The position numbers and the translations under genes are program-made. Below the pieces are notes generated by a model. It was not told the DNA's origin. It saw nothing but the letters and a program-made list of their open reading frames with translations, and made no database searches. A stretch of DNA of 64,000 nucleotides from the NCBI RefSeq assembly GCF_036985595.1, contig NZ_BTPU01000018.1:60947-124946 (forward strand), given 5' to 3'. Shown here piece after piece: positions 26,809 to 36,900 of this stretch; positions within the stretch are counted from its first letter, which is position 1; every line of letters starts with the position of its first letter. This DNA is from Vallitalea maricola (GTDB lineage: Bacteria; Bacillota; Clostridia; Lachnospirales; Vallitaleaceae).

Positions 26809-29268
26809 TTACCGTTGCATCATTTCTTGACTCAGTGTTCTTGCCGAACCTATTTGATTTTCGAACATCAGATCCCACACATCAAGACATTTCGCAGATA
26901 TTTCTTTGTGTTCATATTGTTGGCTACTAGATACCTCATCATATAAACCTATTATCAGTTTTGAAACTGAATCATCAATTTCCCATGTTCTTTCTTCAGA
27001 ACTAATATCTCCTGTAATTAAACTCTGACTCATCGTGAATATGATGTTTTTAAAGGCTATTAGCGATCGAGATTCTTCTTCAAGATAATGTAAAAAGGCA
27101 TGGACTGTTCTGCGACTTAATTTTGAGTTCATTATTTGTATTAAAAATTCTTCATCCCTTTCCAGATTGATTAAATCATCATAAAACAACCTAGAAACAG
27201 GCATTTCTAAGTCTAATTCACTATTTCGAAATCTATAAATAATATCTTTAGCCAATTCGTTGTATTCGTCTTTGTTAAAATACAACATTACCATCATCAA
27301 TATTTCTTCCGCTTGCTTCATACTCATCGTATCTACATCAGACATCTCAGCTACAAATTCATTTTTTAGAATATACATTTCTGCCAAACAATGTGCTCCC
27401 ATTTTTACTAAATCTTCATTATAAGAATTATAGCATTTTTCTATAACTCTTATAATGCGCTCTCTGTATTTTGAGTATAATAAGAAAAACATGTTCTTCA
27501 TTCCATGGAAACCAGCAAATCTATAATCATCTTCAATAAGTTTAAGAATTTTTTCAGCTGCCCAATCTCTTTCGATATTATAAACTGGCCAGAGAATAAA
27601 CATTGAAGAAAGTTTTACAGCTGGATTATCATCATTAATAATGTGCTCTATGGTATCTTTAAATTGCTGAAAATAACTTGAATCATCCCATAATAATGCT
27701 CCTATCGCTTCTGCTGCTTGCCCCCTTACACAGTTAATTGCATTACTAAAGAGCATATTGATGCTTTTCATTTCTTTATCATCTGCGTTAGTGACATTTG
27801 GTTTTTCGCCTTCAGGATTATGATGATTAACTGCTATATCAAGAAGTACATCTATAATTTCTTGAGACCATAATATATGCCTTTTCTTTTCTATTATTGT
27901 GCAGATTGAGCTGGTTCTATAAGAATCATAACTGCTTGGATGTCTTAATATAGCCTTTTCAATTAAAAATTGATCAACATTAGTTAAAGAGTTACTATGA
28001 GCGATTCCACTAAATAAAGCATCAATAAAAATATCATCAATACTTTCTTCCATTGATAACACTAATCTCAACATATTCTCAGGATTTTCTGATACCGAAG
28101 AATTAAAACTTCTCGAAAATGCTTCACGAGAATTTTCGATGATACCACCAGGAACATCCTTCCAACTCGACTCTTTTCTATTTTTTAACTTTCTACTAAG
28201 CAGTATTTCTTTCCAATTATTATCAGACAATTTCTTACCAGAAACCGGCGAGTTGATTGAACCTCCACCACCAGAAGAATAATAATACATTCTTGATCCT
28301 TTAATAAATTTACGTTCTAAAACCTGTAGTAATTGTTTAGATTGATTACTTAATCTGTCAATTGGTAGAGCCCTAAGCAGTTCATATTGTAAATCACCCC
28401 AAAAACTCCAATAGACAGTATGTTCATTGTTTTGCTTATTAAACTCCACTCGTCTCATGTAAATATCTTTTGCTCTAGGAGATACATAATTAATAATCTG
28501 CTGTTCTAATTCTAAGAACGTTTCCTTTGTACAAATCTCTCCATGCTTACTAATCACTTTTTTAACTAAATTTAACTCGTCACCGTTACCACTGGTTTTA
28601 TCAAGTATAATTTTGTTAAAATCATTAGATATAAAAGGAATTATACAATCACTATAAGACGTGGGGAATTTTACAAATGCATCTAATAAAACTTCATTCA
28701 AAAGGTCATTATTACAACCTTCGAAACTTCTAAAAAAGTTCCAAACTAATTCAGGATTCGATGTAATAACAGCTGCATTTGCCTTTTTTATTATATTAAT
28801 GCAGACCCTCTCAATACTATTTTTGTAATACCTCCCTGACCATTCACTAAATGAATGAATTTCTTCTGAAGTTATTGGCAGATATGGTATTAGTAATTTG
28901 AGAACCTGTTCACCATTTTGAATTAGGAATTCAGTATCATCATGTAAAAACTCATTTTCATATCTATGAATCATTTTCTCTCTATTTTTTATCTTATTCT
29001 CTAATAAAAATGCAAAATATCTAATCGTTCTCAGTTCACAATTTTTTAACATGGATTTAAAATCAATATAGTTATCCGTAAACTTAGGATATTTTTGATA
29101 AAACTGCATCCTTAATTCAAACATTTCATCACTGTCTTCATTAATATCTCGATAAAAGCACTGAGCAAATCTATTAGCATCTTCTTCATTGTTAAACGCA
29201 TATTTTTTTATGAATTCTACATCTTCCGAGTCATAATTAGGCCGAATACTTGTTAATAAATTTAACAC
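26809..29268 (-). CDS. helical-repeat protein, probably the C-terminal part of the upstream STAND protein
   Basis: An 819-codon frame beginning at GTG 29268, almost entirely alpha-helical with HEAT/TPR-like periodicity and no catalytic motif. The frame is open upstream of the GTG to about 29328 (reading SIEEFGVLDRWFNDAEKKD), overlapping the end of the ATPase gene, and no SD site stands before the GTG. One extra base near 29330 would fuse both into a single 1519-residue protein (restored text FYRSIEEFG). In antiviral STAND proteins this position holds the sensor that recognises a phage protein. As a separate gene it would be an unnamed partner of the ATPase. Confidence 0.65.
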   Translation of the reverse strand: MLNLLTSIRPNYDSEDVEFIKKYAFNNEEDANRFAQCFYRDINEDSDEMFELRMQFYQKYPKFTDNYIDFKSMLKNCELRTIRYFAFLLENKIKNREKMIHRYENEFLHDDTEFLIQNGEQVLKLLIPYLPITSEEIHSFSEWSGRYYKNSIERVCINIIKKANAAVITSNPELVWNFFRSFEGCNNDLLNEVLLDAFVKFPTSYSDCIIPFISNDFNKIILDKTSGNGDELNLVKKVISKHGEICTKETFLELEQQIINYVSPRAKDIYMRRVEFNKQNNEHTVYWSFWGDLQYELLRALPIDRLSNQSKQLLQVLERKFIKGSRMYYYSSGGGGSINSPVSGKKLSDNNWKEILLSRKLKNRKESSWKDVPGGIIENSREAFSRSFNSSVSENPENMLRLVLSMEESIDDIFIDALFSGIAHSNSLTNVDQFLIEKAILRHPSSYDSYRTSSICTIIEKKRHILWSQEIIDVLLDIAVNHHNPEGEKPNVTNADDKEMKSINMLFSNAINCVRGQAAEAIGALLWDDSSYFQQFKDTIEHIINDDNPAVKLSSMFILWPVYNIERDWAAEKILKLIEDDYRFAGFHGMKNMFFLLYSKYRERIIRVIEKCYNSYNEDLVKMGAHCLAEMYILKNEFVAEMSDVDTMSMKQAEEILMMVMLYFNKDEYNELAKDIIYRFRNSELDLEMPVSRLFYDDLINLERDEEFLIQIMNSKLSRRTVHAFLHYLEEESRSLIAFKNIIFTMSQSLITGDISSEERTWEIDDSVSKLIIGLYDEVSSSQQYEHKEISAKCLDVWDLMFENQIGSARTLSQEMMQR

Positions 29269-29303
29269 AGTATCCTTCTTTTCAGCATCATTAAACCATC
29301 TGT

Positions 29304-31367
29304 CTAATACACCGAATTCCTCAATACTCTATAGAACACAACTCTTGAATATATAACGTTATTAAGAAGGTGGCTACTCCAAATTTTGTTTTCGCAGTTT
29401 TCGATTATAAAACTATAAATATTAGAATCAATTACTTCAATTTGATTAAGTACCTCAAAAAATACAAATTTATTACTAAACCGAATAGTCTCACTTTCAA
29501 GAAGTAATAGACCTGCATTAAGAAAATCTTGACTTTCATATTCACTTAAATTTTGCATCAACATTTGAAGTTGATATCTTTTCCCCGGTGTTTGCTTTTC
29601 TCTACTTCCTATTATATCTACGATGCTTTGACCAGAATAATATTGTAGAAGCATTTTATTAGATAACAAACAATCCAACACCGATTGATGGGAAAATGAA
29701 ACTTTATCATCCTGTATGATTAAAAAACCATTCGATGACAAATATTCAAGATCAGAAATATTTGAAGAAATGATATTAACTGGGATACAGATTCTACCTA
29801 GTTTATCAAACTGATCTACAAGGTTTTCCTTCGTTTTAGTTAAGTCACTTTCACTATAACCTAAATTAAAGTAATTCTTTGATAGTTGCTCCCACCATCT
29901 GTGTACTAAATGATTTGTAGTTGAACATTCATTATACTCATTTCTTTGATCTAAATGTTGCCAAATATAAAGGTTACTAGGGCTTTTTAAAAGTTCTCTT
30001 AGCTTACCAGTTAAGCCTAAATATTTTTCACCTACGACATCTTTTACTTGTTCATCATCCAGTTCACCAATATAGACCTTTTGCCATTCTAGTTCATTCT
30101 GTCCATTGCTATTAAACTTAAAAATTCCTTTTATGTTATTATCGTTCTCTAAATCATATGTTCTGGATACAAAAACCACAGAAATATTATGTGTTCTTTC
30201 AAGATTCAGTATTTTCACTTGTTCAATGATTTGAGAACATACAAGTAAAGCATCTCGCGAATGAGCCTGCGTCCATCGTAATGCATCTAACTGATCAAGT
30301 ATAATTACAGCCTTTTCATTTTTAGCTATACTATGGATACAGTGAACAATAGAAGATGGTAAACCTAAATCTATGCCCCATCTCTCTGCTGTACCAGAAG
30401 GGATTCGTTTATCAAGTTTAATAGCAAGATATCTAATACCTTCCTCTTCGCAATAATTTATAATATTTTCTGTACAACCAGTCTTTCCTCTACCTGCCTT
30501 TCCATGAATAATCAAAGATTTCCCTATCTTTATAGCTTTCCTACATTCCTCAAATTCTTCACGGATTATCATTCCATTATTTAAGGGTTGAAAAAGCCTC
30601 TTATATTCTCTATTCAATTCCATTATTCGTGGAACAATTTTATTATCTAGAGCTAAGTTTTTAAACTTGATTTCATTATTATCAAAAAAGTGATATAAAA
30701 TGGAAAGATTGATGTTCTTACCGAGTATATCTCCATCAACAATCCAAGAAACTAAAGAGTTATACACATCCTTAGAGTTACCTAAAAACAAATAATCCAT
30801 CTTTGACAATATTGTCTCTCTAAGCTCATAATCAGAAAACTGACGATATCTAATCCTCTTTAAATAGCCTTTTAAGCGTATTAAATCATGCTCAGATTTA
30901 TGATTAATTTCCATCACTCTACAAATATTATTAGTGAATGAAACAAATTCTTTGCTCGCTGGCTTAATTTGATGCTCATAAAAGTCACGACCATTATTAT
31001 TAGACTTAACTGCCCTATCAATTAAATCTTCAAGGAATGTAAACGCTAATGGTGAAGCTAATGAAACGAGAGTAGATGGATCTCGGTCCAATTGTAACTT
31101 CCAATTGGTAAATATGTTCTTTGCATTAGCAGTTCCAAAATCCCAATATTCTTTACTTCCATTTCTCCCCTTACATTGAATGCCTTCTTGGGTTCCATCT
31201 TTTTGTCCAATCCACAGATCAACACCTTGCTCCTCATCACCAATTGCTTCAAGAATAATATAATCAATTTTCTCTTCCAGCAACTTTAACATATGGTAAA
31301 CAACAACTCTAATTTCGAACCTATTTCCACTTTTATCCGCTCTTCCACTTTTTTCATACGGCATCAT
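29304..31367 (-). CDS. nuclease-STAND ATPase, Avs-like defence protein (probably truncated by frameshift)
   Basis: A 687-residue frame. The N-terminus is a PD-(D/E)XK nuclease domain of the DUF4297/Cap4-like kind, with E18, D50 in EEQGVDLWI and Q64-C-K66. A STAND-type NTPase follows, with Walker A GKAGRGKT at 289-296 and Walker B VIILDQLDAL (D358, D361), then a winged-helix region (LSHQSVLDCLL-like text). This is the arrangement of antiviral STAND (Avs) proteins, which trigger DNA degradation after sensing a phage protein. The frame ends in mid-domain and the next frame appears to supply the sensor. GGAGGTGA precedes tandem ATGs at 31367 and 31364. Confidence 0.75.
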   Translation of the reverse strand: MMPYEKSGRADKSGNRFEIRVVVYHMLKLLEEKIDYIILEAIGDEEQGVDLWIGQKDGTQEGIQCKGRNGSKEYWDFGTANAKNIFTNWKLQLDRDPSTLVSLASPLAFTFLEDLIDRAVKSNNNGRDFYEHQIKPASKEFVSFTNNICRVMEINHKSEHDLIRLKGYLKRIRYRQFSDYELRETILSKMDYLFLGNSKDVYNSLVSWIVDGDILGKNINLSILYHFFDNNEIKFKNLALDNKIVPRIMELNREYKRLFQPLNNGMIIREEFEECRKAIKIGKSLIIHGKAGRGKTGCTENIINYCEEEGIRYLAIKLDKRIPSGTAERWGIDLGLPSSIVHCIHSIAKNEKAVIILDQLDALRWTQAHSRDALLVCSQIIEQVKILNLERTHNISVVFVSRTYDLENDNNIKGIFKFNSNGQNELEWQKVYIGELDDEQVKDVVGEKYLGLTGKLRELLKSPSNLYIWQHLDQRNEYNECSTTNHLVHRWWEQLSKNYFNLGYSESDLTKTKENLVDQFDKLGRICIPVNIISSNISDLEYLSSNGFLIIQDDKVSFSHQSVLDCLLSNKMLLQYYSGQSIVDIIGSREKQTPGKRYQLQMLMQNLSEYESQDFLNAGLLLLESETIRFSNKFVFFEVLNQIEVIDSNIYSFIIENCENKIWSSHLLNNVIYSRVVFYRVLRNSVY

Positions 31368-31392
31368 TTCACCTCCAGCTCGTCACTTTATA

Positions 31393-31410
31393 TTATAACA
31401 AATGTTATAA
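31393..31410 (-). promoter_or_regulatory. palindrome over the promoter of the STAND gene
   Basis: TTATAACA and TGTTATAA flank two bases, a perfect 8-bp dyad that contains a TATAAT -10 on the minus strand. It could be the operator of the XRE regulator encoded downstream of the STAND genes. Confidence 0.5.
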
Positions 31411-31440
31411 TATATTCATACGATAATTTGAAAATTATTC

Positions 31441-31475
31441 CAAAGAAAAATCCACCGATATTTCACCAGTGGATT
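31441..31475 (-). terminator. minus-strand terminator without an intact upstream gene
   Basis: AATCCAC (31449-31455) pairs with GTGGATT (31469-31475), followed on the minus strand by TTTTTCTTT. Only a 26-codon open stretch (about 31510-31590, FRTDIANYRNKELKDE...) precedes it, so it probably belonged to a lost gene. Confidence 0.6.
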
Positions 31476-31648
31476 CACATTTATTATTCAGTTTCTTATA
31501 TCCCTACATTTCACATCCAAAAGCCAAGCCTTACCACAATTTCATCTTTCAGTTCTTTATTGCGATAATTTGCTATATCTGTCCTAAACATAAAAAGCTT
31601 GGTTTTTAGCGGTATCTGAGCAAATACGATTAGTCTTTTTTGTATAGT

Positions 31649-31728
31649 GCTACTATAGTCTCCACATGCCTTGAGTAGACAATAATGATGTCGTCAAGAC
31701 CTAGTTGTACCTTGGCGGCAAGGTACCT
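31649..31728 (-). repeat. att-like repeat, copy 2 (rlmD-tail-like sequence)
   Basis: The minus strand reads ...GLDDIIIVYSRHVETIVALYKKD-stop, matching copy 1 over 46 bp with three differences. The adjoining 31708-31728 holds a perfect GTACCTTG/CAAGGTAC hairpin absent from the other copies. It separates the defence region from the DJ-1/WYL pair. The rest of 31368-31809 holds only the terminator above and no gene. Confidence 0.6.
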
Positions 31729-31809
31729 TTCTGTAAAACATCCCTAAGAATTCTTAAATTTAAAGAATTCCGCTCCGTAATCGAATATAACATATTCACG
31801 ATTATATTC

Positions 31810-32436
31810 TTACTGTATTGAATTCATTAACTCATAAAAATATTCAGATTCGTGAGTCGCATAGAGCTTATACCATGCATCTAATGTCTTTTGCGAAAAC
31901 ACATCCAAAGCTTTCAAAACATGCAAAGCAAATTCCAATGGAGCTACCCCCGAAGCAGTGATTAATTTTCCATCAGTAACAGCAGGCTCATTTTTGTAAT
32001 ACTTTTCACCTTTATAATCGGAACACACCATTTTAAGGTATCCCAAATCATTACTTTTATGCCATCTTGAGTGTAGAAGGTTATTTTGAGCAAGTGCTAT
32101 TGTCGCACCGCATATCGCTGCTACAATAATATTCTTCTCGATACATTGTTTAGCTAAACTTAATATTGGTTGATGAATTGTTTCCATCCACGTTTCACCA
32201 CCAGGTAAAATCAAAGCATCCGTTTCTTTTATGTTGCATTCTTTCAAATCGATATCAGGTAGTATTCTCAACCCACCCATTGTAGTAATATAATTCTTTT
32301 CAACTCCTAAAGTTACTACTTTAACTCGTGATATATCCTTCCTAAAATACCTCCCTGAGTTTAACTCTGCGGTCAAAAATCCAATCTCCCAATCTGCCAT
32401 TGTATCAAATACATAAACAAATACGGTTCTGTTCAC
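31810..32436 (-). CDS. DJ-1/PfpI-family protein
   Basis: A 208-residue class I glutamine-amidotransferase-like protein of the DJ-1/PfpI family. The nucleophile is the Cys in VAAICGATIAL, with ALILPGGETW before it. No AraC domain is attached. Start is GTG 32436, 8 bp after AAGGAGG; the frame is open to 32496 but the upstream part has no SD. Members act as glyoxalases, deglycases or cysteine hydrolases. It follows a WYL-type regulator separated by a strong palindrome, and that regulator is the obvious candidate to control it. Confidence 0.85.
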   Translation of the reverse strand: MNRTVFVYVFDTMADWEIGFLTAELNSGRYFRKDISRVKVVTLGVEKNYITTMGGLRILPDIDLKECNIKETDALILPGGETWMETIHQPILSLAKQCIEKNIIVAAICGATIALAQNNLLHSRWHKSNDLGYLKMVCSDYKGEKYYKNEPAVTDGKLITASGVAPLEFALHVLKALDVFSQKTLDAWYKLYATHESEYFYELMNSIQ

Positions 32437-32488
32437 AGTAAATTCCTCCTTCTTCTTATGTGCTATGTTTATCTTACAATGAAGATTA

Positions 32489-32531
32489 TATAACAACTTC
32501 CCTGACAGTTACTGTCAGGGAAGTTGTTATA
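32489..32531. repeat. perfect 20-bp inverted repeat
   Basis: TATAACAACTTCCCTGACAG (32489-32508) and its exact complement (32512-32531) flank the trinucleotide TTA. It covers the stop codon of the WYL gene and lies 50 bp upstream of the DJ-1 start. There is no clear U-tract, so it may be a terminator, an operator or the footprint of a small mobile element. Confidence 0.7.
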
Positions 32532-33489
32532 CTTGATAATATTCCATTAACTCTAATGCTATTGTATATAGTTTTTCTTTACAACTCTTTGGTTCAATTA
32601 CTTGAATAGCCTTACCATAGGGTAGAAGAAAGTGAGCAACATACTCATGAATAGCATCGCTATCTATTAAAAATACTGCTTGGTTTAAAGTCCTCTCCTT
32701 CAAATGATAAGACATAAACCAATGATTGCATAAATCATCTAACGCCTCTGCTCTTCCTCTTATGACTAATGGACGAATGCCGGTATTATTGTTCATACTA
32801 GGCATAAGACTTCTTAAAAAAAACTCTTTTGCTGAAAAATCTTTCGGACGAACAAATACTCTTTCTGTGTGGGTCATTTTAATAATTCGTTCCACTCTGA
32901 AATTTCTAATTTCATCTCTTAAATGACAAAATCCGATAATATACCATTTGCTACACCAATACAATATCCCATAGGGATCAATTACTCTTGAGCGATGTTT
33001 CTCTTCACTTTTAGTCCGGTACTCAATTTCAATAGATTGTTCGTTAGCAATTGAAATCGTTAGCTCCTCTAGCAGAGATTTAAGACTTGGGACAATATGT
33101 TGCTTTGCAACTTCAAAACCTATTATATGGCGATTAAGAATACTCTCCTGTTCCTGAGTTGAATACAATCTTAATTTTTCAATTGCACTACTTAGAACAT
33201 CACTAAACGGATAGCCTGAGTCCTTTGCATGAGTAGTTGCATAGAGAAGTGCTTTTTTTTCTTCAATATCAAAAATCAAAGGTGCTTGATGATAATCATT
33301 TATCAAAGAATACCCACCATTATGACCGGAATCTGAAATAATTGGTACGCCACTTGCGCTAAGAGAATCAATGTAACGGTAAACGGTTCGTATATTAAGT
33401 TCCAATTTTTCAGCAATCTGCTTAGCTGTTATCTTTTTACTTGAATTCAGCATCCATAAAATCGCCAGCATATTATCATTTTTGGGCAT
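32527..33489 (-). CDS. YafY/PafC-type HTH-WYL transcriptional regulator
   Basis: A 320-residue regulator with an N-terminal winged helix (KKITAKQIAEKLELNIRTVYRYI) and a WYL domain in the C-terminal half (LYWCSKWYIIGFCHLRDEIR), ending in the WCX extension. ATG 33489 follows GGGGAGG; the frame extends to 33567 without a better start. It is transcribed towards the DJ-1 gene. The family typically senses a small ligand or DNA damage; the target here is inferred from position. Confidence 0.85.
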   Translation of the reverse strand: MPKNDNMLAILWMLNSSKKITAKQIAEKLELNIRTVYRYIDSLSASGVPIISDSGHNGGYSLINDYHQAPLIFDIEEKKALLYATTHAKDSGYPFSDVLSSAIEKLRLYSTQEQESILNRHIIGFEVAKQHIVPSLKSLLEELTISIANEQSIEIEYRTKSEEKHRSRVIDPYGILYWCSKWYIIGFCHLRDEIRNFRVERIIKMTHTERVFVRPKDFSAKEFFLRSLMPSMNNNTGIRPLVIRGRAEALDDLCNHWFMSYHLKERTLNQAVFLIDSDAIHEYVAHFLLPYGKAIQVIEPKSCKEKLYTIALELMEYYQV

Positions 33490-33574
33490 TGAGAAATTTC
33501 CTCCCCTTATTAGTGCACTTTGAATCAAGAACAAAACTTGGTATCGTTTATTGAATTGCAATGTCATCTATGTT

Positions 33575-33780
33575 TTTGCCCCTTTTTCAGGAGTCAAAAA
33601 ACGTCATTTTTCCGCTCATTTTTTTCCCAAAAATTCAGACCAAAACCACTATTATTGTGGTCAAAATCTAATTTTTCTTGTCCGAACCACAATACGTCAT
33701 CAGAATTATCGTCTCAACGTGCCTTGAGTAGACAAAAATGATGTTGTAAAAACCTACCGTTTCCTTGGTGGAGGGATCTT
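33575..33780 (-). repeat. att-like repeat, copy 3, including rlmD 3' tail and downstream flank
   Basis: Within this copy 33681-33705 matches 40920-40944 (the rlmD stop region) at 23 of 25 positions, and the sequence beyond the stop (33575-33680) resembles the region beyond rlmD (40835-40919), including a CCAC...GTGG hairpin. The minus strand reads VYSRHVETIILMTYCGSD, where the real rlmD ends HTECVVLMTKCGSD. Copies 1 and 2 share its left half. This is the clearest evidence that an element sits between 33.7 and 40.9 kb at the end of rlmD. Confidence 0.7.
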
Positions 33781-33882
33781 TGATAGGATACTTTGCTTTC
33801 AATGTCATGGTTTAGTATCCAACCCAATAAGTGTTTTATTGGTTGTTAGATGTGTTTGACAATTACACTTCTATGGTACTAA

Positions 33883-33930
33883 AATAGGCTAAGTCTATAG
33901 GTCTTAAGTTGACCTACGGCTTAGCCTATT
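33883..33930 (-). terminator. terminator of the second SLH surface-protein gene
   Basis: An 11-bp outer stem (AATAGGCTAAG, 33883-33893, with 33920-33930) and an inner TAGGTC/GACCTA stem, followed on the minus strand by TTTT. It lies about 60 bp after the stop codon. Confidence 0.75.
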
Positions 33931-33991
33931 AGTTTTAAATTAATTGATTTATTGTCAAATTATGTTTATACCCTACAAAAACATTTTTTTA

Positions 33992-36900
33992 TTAATTATT
34001 TCTAACAATGGTATCAAATCTCATAAGAATTACTGCAACCTCCGCTCTTGTTGCTCCTGCCTTAGGCTTAAGCATATTCTTGTCATCGCCCTTTATGATG
34101 TCCTGCGCGTTAGCCCATGCCATAGCTTCTTTCGCCCATGCAGAAACCTGAGATCCATCTTCAAAAGTAGAAATCTTTTGCGTATCCTGACTGCCTGCCT
34201 TCACAAGACCTTTTTCCTGTGCCATTCTGTAAAGTAATGTTGCAAGCTGCTCTCTTGTGATATTTTCCTTTAGTCTATCATTGTCCATAAGCTCATTTAC
34301 ATCTGCTCCCATTCTTCCAAGTACAATTCTGAACATTTCCCTTGTCATTGGATTACTTGGACTGAAGGTTGTATCTGTACTTCCTGCGAACCATCCGCTA
34401 CCTAAAGAATAAACTGTTCCTTCATAAAACCATGAGCTTTCCTTTACATCCTTAAAGTTTTTGACCTTTTCTGCTCCATCCTTTTTAACCGTTTCAAGAG
34501 TCTTTGGTGTTTCATTCTGAGCTGGATTTTCTTCCGGCGTTGCTGTTTCTGTCTGTTTTACTGTACTGCCTCCCCCACCAGAAGAATGTCCTCCACTGTT
34601 ACTACTGGTTTTTTTAACTTGTTGAGTAATTGTTAAGCTGGCATTTGTTGTATTACTTTCCACTTTTAACTCTGCCGTATAAGTGCCTATTTCTTTTCCT
34701 GTTTTTAATGTAACTGTAAAGTTTGCAGTAGCCTTAGATGCAAGTTTTGTAGCACTTAGCTCTCCTACTTCAAAATCATCTTTATTATCTCCAGATAACA
34801 CTATTTTTAAGCCACTGTCTGTTGTATTTCCTGCATTGGTTACAGTGTAAGTTACGCTATTTCCTTTTTCATACCCATAAGTCAAAACTGGTAAACTACT
34901 GTCTCCCTCTAATTTTAGTTCATATCTTGGTTCTTCAATAATTAATTGAACTGGCGTATTATCACCTTCATAATTAGTAGCAAAACTATCCTGATAACGT
35001 ACATAATATGTGGCTGGTACCAATCCCGTAATTGTTCCATCTTCTGCAATGGTTGTGTAAGTACCCGCTTCACCTTCTTTATATTTCATATATTCCATTT
35101 CTGTTGTTAGATTCGTTAAGCTACCATCACCACGACCTTTTATTGTTTCATTTGTTTTCCCTATCTCAGACAGCTTTGATGCTGCCTTATTTACATTTTG
35201 AGTGATGCTTGTATTCGTATTTACCTCAACATTCAATGGCGTATTGCCTGATACATCAATGCTTGCTTCATAGCTGCCTGCTGGCTTTCCTGACTGAAAT
35301 GTAATCGTAAACGTTGCTGTTTCACTAGGTTTAAGTTCTGATACATTAAGAGGACTTACTACAAAATCATCTTTTGCATCTCCAGATAAAACTACGTTTA
35401 AGGCACTTACAGTTGTATTTCCTTCATTAGTTATGCTGTAAGTCACACTGTTTTCTTCTTCGTACCCATAAGTCAAATCTTGAAAACTATCATTTGTCGT
35501 TAATTTCAGGTTATATATTACAGCTACACCTTTATTAATAGTAAATGAAACTGGGGTATTATCACCTTCATAATTATCAGCAAAACTAGCTTGATATCGT
35601 ACACTATATGTGTCTGGTATCAATCCCGTAATTGTTCCATCTTCTGTAATTGCTTGGTAAGTGCCCTCTTCACCTACTTTATATTCCATTTCCTTTGTTA
35701 CATTCTTAAGGCTACCATCCTTAAAACCGTCGATTGTTTCGTCCGTTGCTTCTATCTCAGACAATTTCGACGCAGCTTTATTAACATTTTGACTGAAGCT
35801 TAATTCTGTAGTTTGGAGAGTTTCTCCATCTATACTTTCACCCGAGACATCAACGCTTGCTGTATAATTTCCCACAACCGTTCCTGTTTTTAAGCTAACC
35901 GTAAATTCTGCTGTTTCATTCGGTTCAAGCACTGTTGAATTGAAACCATTTACTTCAAAATCGTCCTTATTGTCACCTGGTAAATTAACCGTTACGTTAC
36001 TAAGCGTTATATTTCCTGTGTTGGTCACTTTATATTTTATACTCTTTGTTTCAGAAGAATTATAAGTTACATCATCCAAACATCCATCTGCCCATTGTAG
36101 CTGCATTTGAGAAATCGCTACCAGAGGATAGCTGTTAGCATCAAGTATCCATGTTAAATAGCTGTTCTCATTGGCATAACTATTAAGGGTAGCAATAGAA
36201 CTGCTATCTAACAAAGAACAATTACTAATCGTCCCCCCAGCATTATTTCCCACCATATCTATTCCAGTAAGGCTTCTCCAAAAACATGAATCTATCGTTC
36301 CTGACTGTTGCTTCCCTATTAATCCTCCTATCCCTAACGTAGAGCATTCTCCACTTATACTACCACTATTACTACAATATTGTATCATTCCTAGATTTCT
36401 ACCTGTTATTCCTCCTATCCATAGCTCAGATCCGCCTTCTCCACTTATACTGCCACTGTTGCTGCAATTTTCTATACCTATTCCTTCTTTGGTACCAGTT
36501 TGGCAGCCCGCAATGCCTCCTACCTCACCGATTGCTGCTCCCTCTATCTTCTTATGCTTTACTGAGCCACTATTACTGCAGCTTACTATCCTAGCTATAC
36601 CATTACTACCTACCACTCCTCCTACTTGCCTCTCTCCGTTTACTTCTCCACTATTGCAACTGTTACTGATAATTCCAGGCGTTCCAGGTGAAGCTGACGT
36701 AGGTTTATACCATCCATTATCACCTACCACGCCTCCTATCATTCCAGCTCCACTTACTACCGCACTATTACTGCTATTACTTATACTTCCGCCTTCATTG
36801 CAACCTACTACTCCTCCTACCTGAGTATTTCCATTTACTGCTCCATTATTACTGCTATTTTTTACACTGTTTCCACTCTCATTAGCGCCTACAATTCCTC

